This document shows positions 10,077 through 23,868 of a stretch of DNA of 64,000 nt, in pieces (the first letter of the stretch is position 1; the number at the start of each line of letters is the position of its first letter). Origin of the DNA: Blastomyces gilchristii SLH14081 (taxonomy: Eukaryota; Ascomycota; Eurotiomycetes; Onygenales; Ajellomycetaceae); assembly GCF_000003855.2 (NCBI RefSeq), contig NW_003101681.1:5863707-5927706 (forward strand), written 5' to 3'. The notes under the pieces were generated by a model. That model did no database searches and was not told the origin of the DNA. It saw nothing but the letters and a program-made list of their open reading frames with translations. A program made the position numbers and the translations under genes.

Positions 10077-13000
10077 CTATATCTGATTGATTTCCTCCTC
10101 TTCATATTCAGATAATTCTGAATTTAGCTATTTTCTTATAGCTGCTTGAGTTTCTGATAGAAAGTCTATTAAGTATTTAATTCCTGTCTCAGTTGAGAAT
10201 AAGAATCTCATATTTAATTGATTTAGATCATACTTCTCTTTCAATCTGACTCTGAGACTATTGTATAATGCACAGTGTATTACAATATGCTTAGAATTCT
10301 CATTTGCATTGCAGAATGAGCATTCTATTAAGTTAAATCTATCATCAAATCTTTGTATATAAGATTTGAAATAGCTATGTTCTAGTTTCAGCTGTATTAT
10401 AGATGAGAATATTTTCTTTTTACATTTAATTGAACAAGATTTCCACTTGAGTTTTGTTTCAAATCTTGAATAATGTATACTCTTCTTTTGTTTCTGCCAG
10501 CTTTTATTTCACTTATCTAAATAAGATTCTTTTATTTTTCTCTTTATAAAAGATCAGAATACAATTTTTGAAATAGATCTACTTAATTCTACACTCTTTT
10601 TTGCAGCTGAATCAGCCAATTCATTGCCATGAATATTCATATAAGTAGAAACTCAGTGTAGATGAATTATCAGCTTTGATGTTCTTCTCTTTTAAATTTT
10701 CAAAACAGAGTTTAAGATCAGTTTAAGATTCATTTGATCATTATGAATCTGACTATTTCTAAGTCTTTTTAAAGCAGCTTGACTATCAGAGAATATTCAT
10801 ATCTCTTTGTAACTATTTCCTCTTTTATGAGATTTTATTTCTATAAGTTTGAAAGCTTTCACTATTGTAAATAGTTCAGCATCAAAGACTTCAGATTCAC
10901 AGCCTAGATTTCAGAAATCTGAGATAAAATTGATATTATCTTCAGTATAAGCAATGCCTGCATCTAATCTATTCAGGTTCTCATTTTTTGAGTCATCTGA
11001 ATAAATCAGAATAGAGTCTTTTATATTGATTGTAGAAATTCTCTTCAAATACTGTTCATATTCTTTCTCTTTTAATAGTTCACTTATTTGTAAGTCTATA
11101 AGAGATTCATGCTTTTCTCTCCAGAGAGATAACTTCTCATGATTCACTTTTTCAACATTTAAAGAAGAAAATTGATTTTTAATCAGAGAGCATAGTCTGT
11201 AAAGTGAAGAAGGCATTTTCTTTGAAGAATTATTTTCATTTCAATCAAGAAATGTATTTCAATTCAGTTCATTTCCAGAGTTAATTGATGAAAATGAAGA
11301 AGAGACTCTTTCTCTGATTATAAGATTTGAGCTCATCTTTATAACTCTCAGTGCATAGTTTATACAGGCCTTTTCAAATTTAATAGCAGAAGGAGGAATT
11401 GAAGCTTCAATTTTCATTGCTTTAATAGGAGATGATTTGAATGCTTCTAAAATTCTTCTCAAGGCTCTGTTTTACAGACTTTGAAAGAGTTCAGTGAAAT
11501 TCTCTTGATTATTCCATCAAACTTGAACTTCATAATCAGCTACTGATGTAATACAGGCTACATATAACTGTCTCATAGCCTGGAAGAATAGACCTCTCTC
11601 TGTATTTGATAGTCTGATTATATTGTTCAATAGCCTTTCTGCCTTGACAGTTCTTTGTTGAATGTGATATTTAAAATTCAACTTGAAGTTTAACCATACT
11701 TCTAATCATTTGACATTTACACTGGGTTTAATCTCTCAATTTAAAAGAGTTAGAGATAGTTCTTTCTCATTGAATCTAGAAAAGAAATGAATTAACTCAG
11801 TTTTATTTATATTAAATTGAATTTGATTGATATCTGCTCTAATAAAGATTTTCTTTGCAGCTTCTTCAATTACTTTCAAATTCTCTTTAATAGTTTTTGA
11901 GCTGTAGACTAGATCAATATCATTCACATAACTTGAAGATCACACTATTCTCATATTTCTATTTTTGAATAGATATGCAGTGTATATTGTAAATAAAATA
12001 GATGAGATTGAAGATTCTTGTAATACTTCTATTTTTATCTCAGTCTTATCTTGTTTTATTCCATCAAAGAAAAGTTGTATGATTCTTTTAGACATAAAAT
12101 AGTTAACTCATTTTATTAGAGAAAGTGACAGTTTTAACATCTTCAAAGTCTGAATTAACTTTGACTTTGAAACATAATCAAATGCTTCTTTTATATCAAT
12201 AAAAACTGCAGTTGAGACCAGATCTTCATACTTTGCTATTTGAATATCATGAACAACTGAGAGAACAGTGTCAATTATAGAATATTGTTTTCTATCTCTC
12301 ATTTATTCACTGAATAAAAGAGAGTTATTAATAGAGCTTATAAAAGATAGTTGAGTAGCTATTATCTTTTTTAAAATCATTTCTAGACAGTTTAATATCA
12401 ATATTATTCTATATGACTTAGAAATTGAAGTATTTCTATTAGGTTTTGTAAGAATCACTCCAGTGACTTCTCTTCAGCATTCAGAATGATATTCATTTTT
12501 CAAGAGATTGAAAAAGAGCTCAAAATATTCATTCTTTAAGTAGGAATATGTATTTTGAATAATCAAGTGATTAATTGAATCAGGTCCTGCAGCAGTTTTA
12601 ACAGAACTTGAGAAGATAGCTGACTCTAATTCATCTTGTGTAAGATCAGGTCATTTCCAGTCATTTTCATTAATATAGTTGAGAAGTGATATATTCTCTT
12701 TCTCTGAATCTGAATCTGAATCTGGTGAGTTCTGAAAGAGAATTCTCATAAAAGCTTGACATTTTTTCTCAAAAGAGTTTGCTGTATATGATTCATTCTG
12801 AAACTCATATTCTAAGGCTGGAAGTTTTGCTACACTTCTTGTTTTAGTATAGTTAGAAGCTTTAAAAACTTTCTTCTCTTATACTTCTTCAAGAAATTTA
12901 TTCCAGTAGTCTGTTTTAGCTCTTTTAATATCTGAAAAATATTCATTTCTGACAGCTTTGAACTCTTCATCAGATATTACATCATTCTTTCAATCTTTTC

Positions 13001-14024
13001 TAGCAGCAGCTAATTCTTTTCTTTTAGATGAGATATTCTCATTTCATCAAGATTTTGAATACTTAGAAGATTTTCTCTTTGAAATATTATCTATAACACT
13101 TGTTAGAATAATAGATGTAATAAGCTTCACTCTATTCTCAAGCATTTCATTTGAGTTATCTTGACCAGAATTCTCATATAGCTTATTCTGTCTTTCAGAT
13201 TTTAACAGTTTTATACTTTCTTCAACTGCTTTTCAATCAGCTTTTTCAAAGTTAAACTGATTAGAGAGAAGAGAATTTTCACTCAGTTCAATATCAAATT
13301 GAATAATCTCATGATCTGATTCTGATGTCTTATTTAAATTAATAAATCAGTTTACAAGTCTTCTTTTCATTAGATTTTGTGATATGAAGATTAGATCTAT
13401 AATAGATTTCTGTTTCATCTCTTTTCTAAAGAATGTTTGTTGATCAGACTTATTAATCAAATCTATTGAATGCTCAAAGGTTTATTCAATCAGATTATCA
13501 GCTCTCACTGCTCTCTTGCATTCTGAATTTCATCAGAAATGATATGTATTGAAATCTCCTGCAATTATAGAGTTTCTTGATGAAGTTATGTTCAGAAATC
13601 CTCTATTAATTATTCAGATATTGTTATTTTTCTTCAATGACTTTTCATTATAGATATTTATGAGCTGTATAGTATCAAACTCATTTTCTTTATCTATAAT
13701 ATCACTCACCAGAATATCAGAGTCACATATGATATTAAATCTTAGATTAAATTGATATCTTGATCTCTTTCTTTCATAGATCACTACTCTTGACTTTATC
13801 TCAGACTTTTGAGATAGAAAGCAGTAGTAGCTTGAATGAGAAATGATGTAATTTTACTCAGCATCAAAATTCAGATCCTGAAGTAGTATAAAATCAACTT
13901 TTTATTCAAATGCAATTTGAAGACAAGAATGAATACAATTTGAGTTTCTATTCACATTATTTTGAATAAATGTGATTTTTGAAGAGTTTTTAAACTTTTT
14001 TTGTTGTTTTTGTTGTATATTCAT
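10077..14024 (-). pseudogene. LINE ORF2: endonuclease, RT, RNase H
   Basis: About 1316 codons with scattered stops. From the 5' side: an endonuclease/exonuclease/phosphatase fold with AGDFNTYHFWW near 13540 and SDHEI near 13310. The RT domain follows (AAGPDSINHL near 12580; palm motif read as YVND near 11935, family YADD). RNase H comes next (IYSDDSKNEN near 10990, DAELF near 10880, FSDSQAALK near 10790). A C-terminal CSFCNANENSKHIVIHC zinc-like motif lies near 10290. It ends EEINQI then TAG at 10077-10079. The Asp-to-Asn change in the RT box and the stops make it dead. The homologous 3' part is at 59640-60691. Confidence 0.88.
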
Positions 14025-14188
14025 ACTAAAAGAGAGTAGAGATAGAGTAGGATCTAGTCACTATCATCAGATAGTAGATTATAACTATTTTGAAAAGTAG
14101 GGATCTCAACTGCTTGCATTATATCTAGTTTATTATCAGAGTCATTTCTCAATTCTCTAATCTTAACAGAAGTTTGAGGATTCAAATT

Positions 14189-15204
14189 CTATTTACATTT
14201 AGCTGAAGAATTGAAGTTTGAAGATTTAGATAGTTGAGAGTTTCTTCTTTTTAAGCTTGCAGTTATAAGTCTACTAGCTTGACTCTTCTCTTCAGTTCTA
14301 GATTGACTTTGAGCTTCATCTTTTCTCCAGTTCTTTTGAGTTCTAGAAGTAAATATACATTCTTTTGAGCTAGATGCATGTTTTTCTTTGCAATTAGAGT
14401 ACTTAAGCAGAGTATATTGACATATTTCACCTCTTTTTGAGCATGTTTCATATTTATGCTCACTAGTTTTATAATCTCTAGCACAGAATGCACATTTTAA
14501 GTCTCTAAAATATGAGATTACAAAGTGTTCATATCTTTGACAGTTTGAACACTGTGTTTGAGCTTTGAGATTCATTCTTGAGTCTTTGTATTCATGAACT
14601 CTCATTTTCAAATCTGCTACTCTTACTTCAGAGATCTTTGACTGTACAAGTGTTTTTATATATACTAGAACAGAGGCATTTCTCCTGCTTTGTCTGAACT
14701 CAATTGAATTTAGTTATAAAGGCTTCTTTCTCAGTTGAATAGAGTTGTATTCTTTCAATTCATTTTTAAGAAGTAGCATTTCTTCTTCACAGTCAAAAAT
14801 TTCAACTGAAATATTATGAAGAATGAATTTGTCTCACTTTTCATCTCTTTCAGATAGAATTGTTGTGTTTAGCAAAGATTCTACTACTGACTTTCAGAGA
14901 TTCTCATTCTGAATAAGAAATTCAGCACTGAATTCAGGCATTGTAGTCAGAATGATGAAGTTTTCAAAGAATGATAACTCAATTGAAGCTATAACTGATT
15001 TTTACACTTCAATATCAGTTATTAACTGAGAAAAGAACTGCTGATTAATTTCATTTCTGATTCTGAAAATGAGATTTGAGTTTAGCTTGTTTCTTTGCAG
15101 AATGTCCTGGTTTGAGACTTTGAGAATAAGTCTTCTATTTCTGAAGATTTGAAAGTTTTTCTCTTTTTGCATTTTCTTTTTCACTTTTCTATGAATAGAG
15201 GTAT
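14189..15204 (-). pseudogene. LINE ORF1, C-terminal part with zinc knuckles
   Basis: This is the gag-like nucleic-acid-binding protein of the LINE. Three Cys/His knuckles are visible in the segment 14340-14560 (CSNCQRYEH, CAFCARDYKTSEHKYETC and a third CxxC-type motif); the last Cys of the first has become Tyr. The C-terminus is basic and Ser-rich. The frame continues across the family B insertion into 24065-24522. Confidence 0.8.
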
Positions 15205-15400
15205 TGTGGTTCGGAAGAACGTACGACCGTCGGTGTGGTTCGGAAGAACGTGCGACCGTCGGATAATAACGCGGCCGCTTCCGAACTTGCTTACAAATGT
15301 AAGGGGGCCATAGCAGCCACTAATTAATTTAGTGTATAATATATAAGAAGCCGGCGTACGCCTGTAATTGTACACTGGCTCAAGCAACCTTTGAATCATA
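15205..15400 (+). repeat. 5' LTR of family B copy 1
   Basis: A 196-bp LTR. It opens with a 29-bp tandem duplication (units at 15205-15233 and 15234-15262, each TGTGGTTCGGAAGAACG...). It retains many CpG sites that its 3' partner has lost, so the pair records the mutation spectrum directly. Confidence 0.9.
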
Positions 15401-17230
15401 TCTGATAGCATGTCTAAAAACCGGTGAGAAGTGCAGGCTTCTTCAGAGCATGATAATTCCATCTACAAAGCAATTTGTAGTTATCATGCTAGTGTGGTTC
15501 TAGAATGTCTCAAAAGATAGTGTATAAAGAGCAGTGAGTGAAAGAGCATCTGATTAATACTGCTTTACTTGTTGAGGAAAAACTTCACACTCAGATGAAT
15601 GCCACATATGCGAACAGATAAGATGTCAGAAAGAGAATAAGAGCAGTGAACAAGATTCAAAGAAGTCTGCTTTCTACTCAAAAGAAGAATAAAAGAGAGA
15701 AGTGACCATTATCAAAGTCATACAATGATAACAGAAATCATATAATAATATAGCAATATAATGATACAGTGATATAACAATAGACATTATATAATCAATG
15801 AGAAATCACTGAAATGAATATCTTTCTTAACTGATATAAATAACACTCTTCTCTGCTATCTGAACTGAAAGATATACAGAATCTCTCAGAGAGTTTACTT
15901 CAAGCAGTAAGAAAAGCAGCTGAAACTGCTGAACTGAAATCAAAGCTCTGTACACATACAAGGATTCTAAATAAGATCAAGGTCTTGTGTACACAGTGAC
16001 AGGCTAAGATGAAAGTTAAATAACAATTGACATTCACTGTAGATTAAGTATTCACTATGAAGAGCTTTACTGACACAATTATTATCATTAATAAGAATAG
16101 AGAAAACCAGATCTTAGACCTGTAGTAAGAGATTAAATATTTACACAGATAGATAACTACACTGAATCTGAAAATCTTATCATAATTATTCATAATCTCT
16201 TCAGAAGTATACACATTATCAGAGATCACTGCACAGAATAAGAATCTGAGTATGAAATATATCAAGTCAGAAGATCTGTCAGAGTTATTAAGCTTTAATA
16301 ATAACTGAAAAAATAATACTGCAATCAGCTAGCTAAGTCAGATGTAATTATATTATTGAATCAAATGTGAACTCACAGACAGATAGTTAATAAAATTCTA
16401 ACAAGTCTTAAGATCTACTGTGTTTCTATGTGAAAAAGTGAAGTTATTATAAATAACTGATGAAAAGATAAATCTTACAGATCTGAAGTAATATTCATTC
16501 TTATAAATATGAAATAAGTTTTTCAAATGAATTTTACACAACTTTGAGAAAGTGAATATATAAGATAAGTATTATAAACACTTTACTGAGTGTAGATAAG
16601 TAAATAATTCTACATCATACTTCACACACTTCAGCTTATACTATCTTATATTGAATAAAAAGCTTTTAACATCTTTCTGTTTACAGATCTTCATTTATGA
16701 TCTTATATCTGAGTTAAGAGTGAAATGAAAATGCTTAATCTCACAGTCAGATACAGTGAAGAAAGTATATAATATTCTTATTATACAGAAATAAGTGAGT
16801 CAATTGCAACAGAAAATACTGTAATTAAGTATATCTTAGCAGAGAATGAATAATCAGACTTCTATAACACAAGTTATATACTCAGATATAATAAATCTAG
16901 ATCTGAATATCATTGCTAAAGCACTGAATTCTCTGAAAAGGAAATTCTCTAAGTGAAAATCTTGATATTATGAGCATTGAGCTTGCTTCAACTGCAGATG
17001 TTAAAATCATGATATAAAAGATTACACTCAGTGTGCACAGTCAAGAGAAGCAAGAGAGTTAAAAAACTAGCAGAATCAGTGAGCTCAGAGACACTTACTG
17101 ATATTCTATAAAAAGTCTTTAAAGTGAAAGAGATATCTGTGTTAGATAACTCTCTGAATTCTATGAATATCAAGAGAAAGCAGGCTTCTGACTGAGATAC
17201 AGGTGAGAAGAAAGTGAACACTCATCTCAA
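15401..17230 (+). pseudogene. Family B gag region
   Basis: Leader plus gag remnant. A zinc knuckle is discernible near 16986-17030 (CFNC...NHDIKD; the final Cys of CX2CX4HX4C has become Tyr). The upstream part has charged, helix-like fragments (for example around 15880-15960) but is broken by TAA/TGA stops. Confidence 0.65.
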
Positions 17231-20200
17231 TGTCTTAAGACCTGAAATATTAATGTATAAGAAGTACTTAAGTAAGAATCAAGAGATGACTGTAAAAGTG
17301 TTAACAGATACAGAAGCTTCTATATAATATATTAATAATTATATAATCTGAAGACTAAAAGAGATTCACTGAGTGAAGAATCTCTGATGCATAAGATTAT
17401 CTAATAACTGATATTTAATATTACTTACAAGAGTAAGAGTTCTCTTGCACTTCAGAGAATAATCTTGTTATATTTGAATATGAGAACTGCAGAATGTGAA
17501 ATACAATCTTATTCTCAGACTTAATTGATTTCAAAGATTCAATCTGCAGATTCAATGATGTACATATTATATGCAGTTAACTGATAGAAAGAAAACAGTT
17601 CATACAATTCTATCAACTGATATAAGAAGGACATTTCATGTCTCTGATATAGAAGAATTAAATCTGCTTATACACTAATAAGTAAAGAGAACAATTTAGA
17701 AGATCTCATCTGAAAGCATTCTGTATGTTATACAGAATTTAAAAGTGAAGAAAATCAAGATAAAGAATATACAGAAGAATAAGCATATAAAGAAGCTTCT
17801 AAAGAAGTATGAAAAGATCTTTCAAACAGATCTTTCACTGAAATTGTCACTGAAATAAGGATTTGTATATGAGATTGATACAGAGAATATAAAACCAGTC
17901 AATCAGAATACATATTCTCTGTCACAAATATATCTTGAAGAACAGAAGTGTCAGATCACAGATCTTCTAGAATATGATCTTATACAATTCTCATCAAGTA
18001 TATAAGGCTTTTCAGTTCTATTCATGAAAAAGACAGATGAGGAGTGACAGATATGTATTAATTATTAAGCACTTAATAAGCTTATAATCAAGAATGAATA
18101 TTCACTGTTATAAATTCAACAACAGTTGAATACAGTTGAAAATACTTAATATCTATTAAAGATTAATCTTCTCTCAGAATACTGACAGATCTGTGTAGAT
18201 AAACTGTCAGTTCTGTGAACTATGTTTAATATGTAATAAAAGAAGTTTGAATTTCTGATAATATCATTCAGTCTGATAAATATGTCTGTCATCTTCTAAA
18301 TAATAATGAATACAATTCTTTATAAATAAAATAGAATCTTATATCTCATATATCTTGATGATATTCTAGTCTTTTCAAACTCATATAATGAATATCTGAA
18401 GCATCTCAATAAAGTGCTTATAACTCTGACAGAGTATAAGCTCTATATTAAATCAACAAAGTATGTGTTTGAAATGAAAGAGTTAAAGTTTATAGAATAT
18501 ATAGTAAGTAATAACTGTATATATTTCATTCTGAAGAAATTGAATATTATAGTGAATTAACTGCAGTTAAGAAATATACATTATATATAATAGTTTCTTA
18601 AGTTGATCTTATATTACTGCAGATTTATCAAGAATTTCATATAAATATCTACATCACTCTCAGATCTCTTAAGAGAAATAAATGCAAATCTGTGAAAGAA
18701 GAAGTTTTATTCAATTATCTGAAATACTGTGTGTGAAGAGGCTTTTCTCACACTGAGAGAATGTATAATAATATTCTCAGTACTTATTTAATCAGATTAT
18801 AATAAACCTTTCTACATTAAGATGAATAAATTTAAATGAGCTATTAAAGATACTCTTTTACAGATGAGTAAGAATAACAAGCTGTATCTGATAATGTATG
18901 ATGATAGAAAACTATCAGATACTAAGCACAATTACTCAGTGTATGAAAAGAAATTACTAGTAATTAAGTATATACTGATATTATAAGATAGATATATTGA
19001 CAATGAGTATATAATAACAGTGATTATGAATTATAAAAGCCTCATCTATCTATAATCAATGATAAAACCTTTCAAATGCTTAGTATATTGAATCTCAGAG
19101 TTTTAAGTATATAATTTTTATATTAAATACTAAAAGAAATCAGATACTGTGATATCTGATGTAATCAGTTACAGATCTGATTTCATGAGTGAGAGTTCTG
19201 TAAATCAGATATAAGAGAAGTTCATATTAAACATACTGAGAGAGTGTAAGAAATCAGAATAAGTGAATATCATAATCTCTTACTTAAAGAATGACAAGAT
19301 GTCAGATAATAAGCATTTTATGAGAGTAGTAGAAGAGATGCTTCTGAACTTTAAACTGAGAAAATTGAAAAATGATATTATACTTTATCACAATCTAGAA
19401 TATGTAGAAGCTTTCTATCTAAAATCTTCATTTAGACATAACTTAATAACTCACATGCATAAGAAATTCAGTCACTTAGAAAACTCTGAACTCATAAGTG
19501 TACTCAAATCAAGAGTATACTGATCAAGTATGACTGAGAACATTCAGATATACACTTACAAGTGCCTGAATTGTCAGATTATGAAAGAATCTAAGAAAGA
19601 GTTAGAATGTGAGAAAGTGTAACATCAGATAAAGTGTATAATATAATTATTTAAATAATGAGAAATAAATCTCATAGATATATTACTGTGAACACTAAAT
19701 GAAAATTGATGAATAATTACTACTATTGATTACACTACTGACTGATCAGTCATGAAAGCAGTTTCAGAGATGACAGAGAAGATGATAGTGAAGTTTCTAT
19801 ATAATGAGATCTATATTAACTATAAAATGCTGTATGAGATTCTAACTGATAATAATGTGAACCTCATAAGAGAAGTGATGAGGCATTTCATGAGCCAGTT
19901 ACAGACAAGACATTGTAGAACAACATTATATCATCTGTAAATGAATGAGAAGATGGAACACTTGAATGAAATCTTGAGCAACATGCTGATAAAATATCTA
20001 GTGAGCAAGCCTATGAGACTATGAGATGAATATCTCAGGCAGGTACTATTGACCACGCGGATTCAACAGCATGCAGTCTTCAAGCATTCATCATTCTACC
20101 TGTTGTATGGATTGCATCCGTGCATCCCGGAGAATGCTTTAGAAAAGGTGGGAGAGGGAACAGCAGTTGCGGATGCAGCAGGAACAGCAGTTGCGGACGC

Positions 20201-20817
20201 AGCAGAAACAGCAGTTGCAGACACAGCGGAAACAGCAGTTACAGACACAGCAGTAGCAGTTGCAGACGCAGCAGTCGCGGACACGGAACCAAGATTGAAA
20301 GAGATCAGCCACACATGTGCAAAAGCTAATAAGTTACTCCTGAATCAAGCAATTCAATCAAAAAGAATATAAGACTCACTAGTTAAGAAATCAAGTCTCA
20401 AGATAAGAACATAAGTTCTTATATATAATGAAAGTTCTGAGAAGTTTCAATCTAGATGATTTGAACTCTATAAAATACTTAAATCACATTCTCTGAGAAC
20501 TTACATATTAAAGAAATCAGAGAGACAGATCTTACACAACTTAATCAATGATTTATAACTTATGAAAGCAAAGATACAAGATCTGAGTGAATTATAATTA
20601 TTCACAGTACTATCATCAGTGTTGAAAAAGAAAGAACTTACAATTAAAAAGTCTTATAAAGTAAGAGAAATCATAGATACTTATAAATTAGATAATCTTA
20701 CTTATTCTGATCTTTTCATAATTATAAGAAAAGAATGAGAAGTAATGAAGAAATTAGATAAATATTACACTTTAATAAGTAATGAGACTGTAGTCAGTTA
20801 TATGATAATATGCTGCA
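17231..20817 (+). pseudogene. Family B pol: protease, RT, RNase H, integrase
   Basis: The protease motif LxDTxAS is read as VLTDTEAS near 17300. RT spans about 17950-18560 with YLDDILVFS near 18350. RNase H covers about 18740-19080. Integrase starts at about 19263, with the H-H-C-C zinc domain (HMHKKFSH ... CLNCQIM) near 19450-19580 and a core at about 19640-20100. The C-terminal extension begins with an Ala/Thr/Val/Asp repeat (20155-20290), then a basic tail with a GPY/F-like block near 20450. Frames 19263-19523 and 20049-20372 are surviving fragments. Stops elsewhere make it inactive. Confidence 0.85.
20155..20290 (+). repeat. Minisatellite in family B integrase tail
   Basis: Degenerate 24-30 bp units built on GCAGTTGCRGACRCAGCRG, coding repeats of the type (ET/GT)AVADAA. 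The same tract in copy 2 (about 61385-61490, minus strand) has fewer, diverged units. The segment 20040-20340 is noticeably richer in GC than the rest of the element. Confidence 0.8.
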
Positions 20818-21394
20818 GATAGCAGATATAACATAGTAAAGAGTAATCTCAAAGTAGCAGACTTGCACATGAGTCAGATTGCAGAAGAAAAAGGAATTCA
20901 GAGTTGAATTTAACTGTTTACATCAGTTCAATTACAGAGATTACAGAGGATGAACTATCTGAAACATTCACAGATATATGAGATCAAGTTATCTTGATCT
21001 TTGAGAATGCTCAGAAATCAGATAAGATTAGTTTTAATGAGCTGTTTACTGTAGTGATCTAAGTGAGTGAAGAGAGACAGTATAATATATGAGATAGAAT
21101 TATAAAAGATAAAAGCTGTTGAATCTAGTCACTGAACACTGTATTATATAGAGATTATATAAGAGTAGTAACTAGCAGATAAAGAAAAAGTATAAGAAAA
21201 GAAAAGAAATAATGAATTAATCATCAACTGTAAGAGTTAACTATAAAAGATAAATATTATCATATACATCTCATTCATTTTCATATGTCATATGTTTAAT
21301 CTATGTTCAATGCCACATTATCTGAAAAATACTAAAAATAAAGAAAATCTTAAAACTCAAGATCTGTAAGAAATTTAAGAGTTATAAGTCACTC

Positions 21395-22827
21395 TTATAA
21401 TAATACTGTATATGTCTCTGATTTCTCTACTGCTCTGTGTATGACATTAATGTCATTTATCACAAGATTGGCTGAAATGCCAATATAGAAATGTGTATAC
21501 ATATGTGTAGAGAAATTGAAGAAGAGTGTGAGACTCACAGAATCAGAAGTCAGAGTAGAAGAGATGAAGACAGAAGAAATGAAAGAAGAAGATGCAGAAC
21601 TGAATAAATAACAGCAGAAGTCATCTGATGCTGAATACTTATAATCTGATATGTACACAACCTTTCTTACAGAGAAGAAAGAGAAAGTGATAGAAGAAGC
21701 TTAAGAGTGAAAGAGAGTAGTCTCAGCAGTGTTATTATTTTCAATTAGAATAGTCTCTGACACTGAAGCAATTAAGAATCATTATTAGTATATAAAAATT
21801 ACAAAATCAGAGATAAGAACAGTTATTGAATGAACACTTACTGATCTTAGAGTTATATACATAATTACAACACACACAAGGCTTCTCAGAAAGAGAGAGA
21901 GAAACATAGAAGAATGTAGAAAGTAGAACACAGTATGTAAACAGCTTATTCTTATGACAACATCTCAGATAAGATATACAAGCCTCACACTCACAGATGT
22001 AAAAGAGTATAACATCTGTATTTCTATTTCTGAAAACACAGATATCTTTTATCTGTATCACAAAGTCAGATAACAGATGTTAGAGAATAGATTAATACAG
22101 ATCTATCATTCTGAAGAAATTTATCAGAGCAGATATTCTTATAATATTACACTTTACAGTTATAAAAAGCTTTTTAATATCTGTGAATATCATGACTTCA
22201 TGCACAGTAAAACTCATAATAATTTTCCCTAAGAATAGGAAAATCAGTGTCAGAAAGAAAAGATGAAAAAGAAAAAGACTTATAATCTTAATATTATTAA
22301 GAGAGAAGATGATTCTCTGATATAAATGAATAATTATCTCATTATGAATATTTAAAATGAATATAATAATCAGTGTCTGTGACTGAGCTTCAGATAGTCA
22401 TATTATATACAGTCTTTATATAATAAATTATTCTGAGAGTTAGTAAGAAGAGCAGAAGTGTACACACTGAGAAATATGATTCATTAAGTCTATGCAACAT
22501 CTTCTTGAAACAGGGAGAGCTGATAATGAAAGCAGAGATGGCAAAACCAGAAGTAGCAGAAGTGAGAATCACGGGAACAGAGGTAGTGAGAGCGGGAGAA
22601 CCAGACACAGGGGCAGGTGTAGAAGATTGAGAGGCAGTGGCAGAAGAGGCAGAGAGGGACACAGAAGACTCAGTTACACATGACATGAGTAATTTCTTCA
22701 TTATTACATTCTTCAAGTTCTTGATCAATGATTCAACATTGAGTTCACTATTATCAGCAGACACAGATCTGTCAACATGTGAAGATTCTATATGAATAAA
22801 AACAAACATATCAGTATCTGTATTCAT
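21395..22827 (-). pseudogene. Antisense ORF block in family B 3' region (copy 1)
   Basis: Downstream of pol and on the opposite strand to it lie consecutive open stretches: 22390-22827 (145 codons; Ser/Pro/Ala-rich, then a hydrophobic segment SVCTLLLFLLTLRIIYY), 21807-22061 (Cys-rich: CECEACISYLRCC ... EKPCVCCNYVYNSK) and 21395-21658 (Ser-rich). Copy 2 keeps the same blocks at 56301-57567 with the Cys spacing preserved. The product is not recognised. The Cys pattern (CxxC...C...CxCC...C) resembles a small zinc-binding domain. It could be an accessory antisense gene; frames are interrupted. Confidence 0.5.
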
Positions 22828-23072
22828 GCAAAATTATGTCAGAAAACACAATTAGAAACTCACTGAGAAGAAAACAGTTGAGAGTATATAAGAAGATGAA
22901 GAAGATGTATCATTCATAATAGTATATTCTGATGATTGTTAGAAGATAAACAAGTCCTGGTCATATTTCACAATGTGTTATACTTACTGCTAACAAACTG
23001 CCTGATATGAGCACTATGAGAATACTTATTGTGAGAATGAGAAGTCATCACCAGAAATACATATAATGTAAT

Positions 23073-23578
23073 TAGACTGACTGTGTGACCGTGTCTGAGA
23101 CCAGGACCAGATTTTTTGATAGTCTTATTACCAATTCGACTGATCCCATTACACAGTTTTAACATTAGATAGTAGTCTCATACTGTCTCAGTGAGACTTA
23201 CTGTCTACTCTTATCACATTTTTCAAATGAGACCATGATTTTCACTTCTCAATTTAAATTATTTTTATTGCTTTAAATGACTTTAAATCTCATTTGAGTG
23301 TTACCAAAAAGTGTTACTTTTTAAAAAATTAAAAATAGTCTAAAAAAAACCTTAAAATGTCTAAAAATAGTAACTTTATGTCAAGAATGAGACTAAATGA
23401 GATCAAATGAAATCACTTTCTCATTTTTTTCAAGTCATGGTTTCATTTTAAGATGTGATATATAGTCACTTTACATGTTTTTTTGATAGCCAGTCCCAGC
23501 GGGATTCACGCCAAGAAATGTATGAGACCAGATCAAATGAAATCAAATGTGAAATTCATAGTCTCAGCGGCCAGTCTA
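23073..23578. mobile_element. hAT-like 506-bp MITE, copy 1
   Basis: Termini TAGACTGACY...GGCCAGTCTA form short inverted repeats (TAGACTGRCC). The 8-bp target duplication AATGTAAT is at 23065-23072 and 23579-23586. There is no coding capacity. An 8-bp duplication fits the hAT superfamily. Confidence 0.9.
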
Positions 23579-23868
23579 AATGTAATAGATGAACAGATAA
23601 AAAGAGTTAAATAGAAGAAGAAGTAGAAATCTTGAATGAGATAGTAATATTCAATGATGATGATGATGAAGAAGATAGTTGAAGAATGAGAAAAGTTAGT
23701 GAATAAGTGATATAATATAGTGAAAGTTTCTTTATAAGAACATACACAGAACACTAGCTGAATCAGAAATAGGTCACAAGATTGCAAATACTAGTGGCAC
23801 ACTAATCCGCATGAAGCTAGGGCAGACATCATGGTCATGTGAGCGTGACTGAATCTGGTGAGAAAGAA

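Noticed and set aside
22492..22683. Arg/Gly-rich 63-codon ORF on the plus strand
   Set aside because: It is the complement of the Ser/Pro-rich antisense block of family B and is not matched in frame in copy 2.
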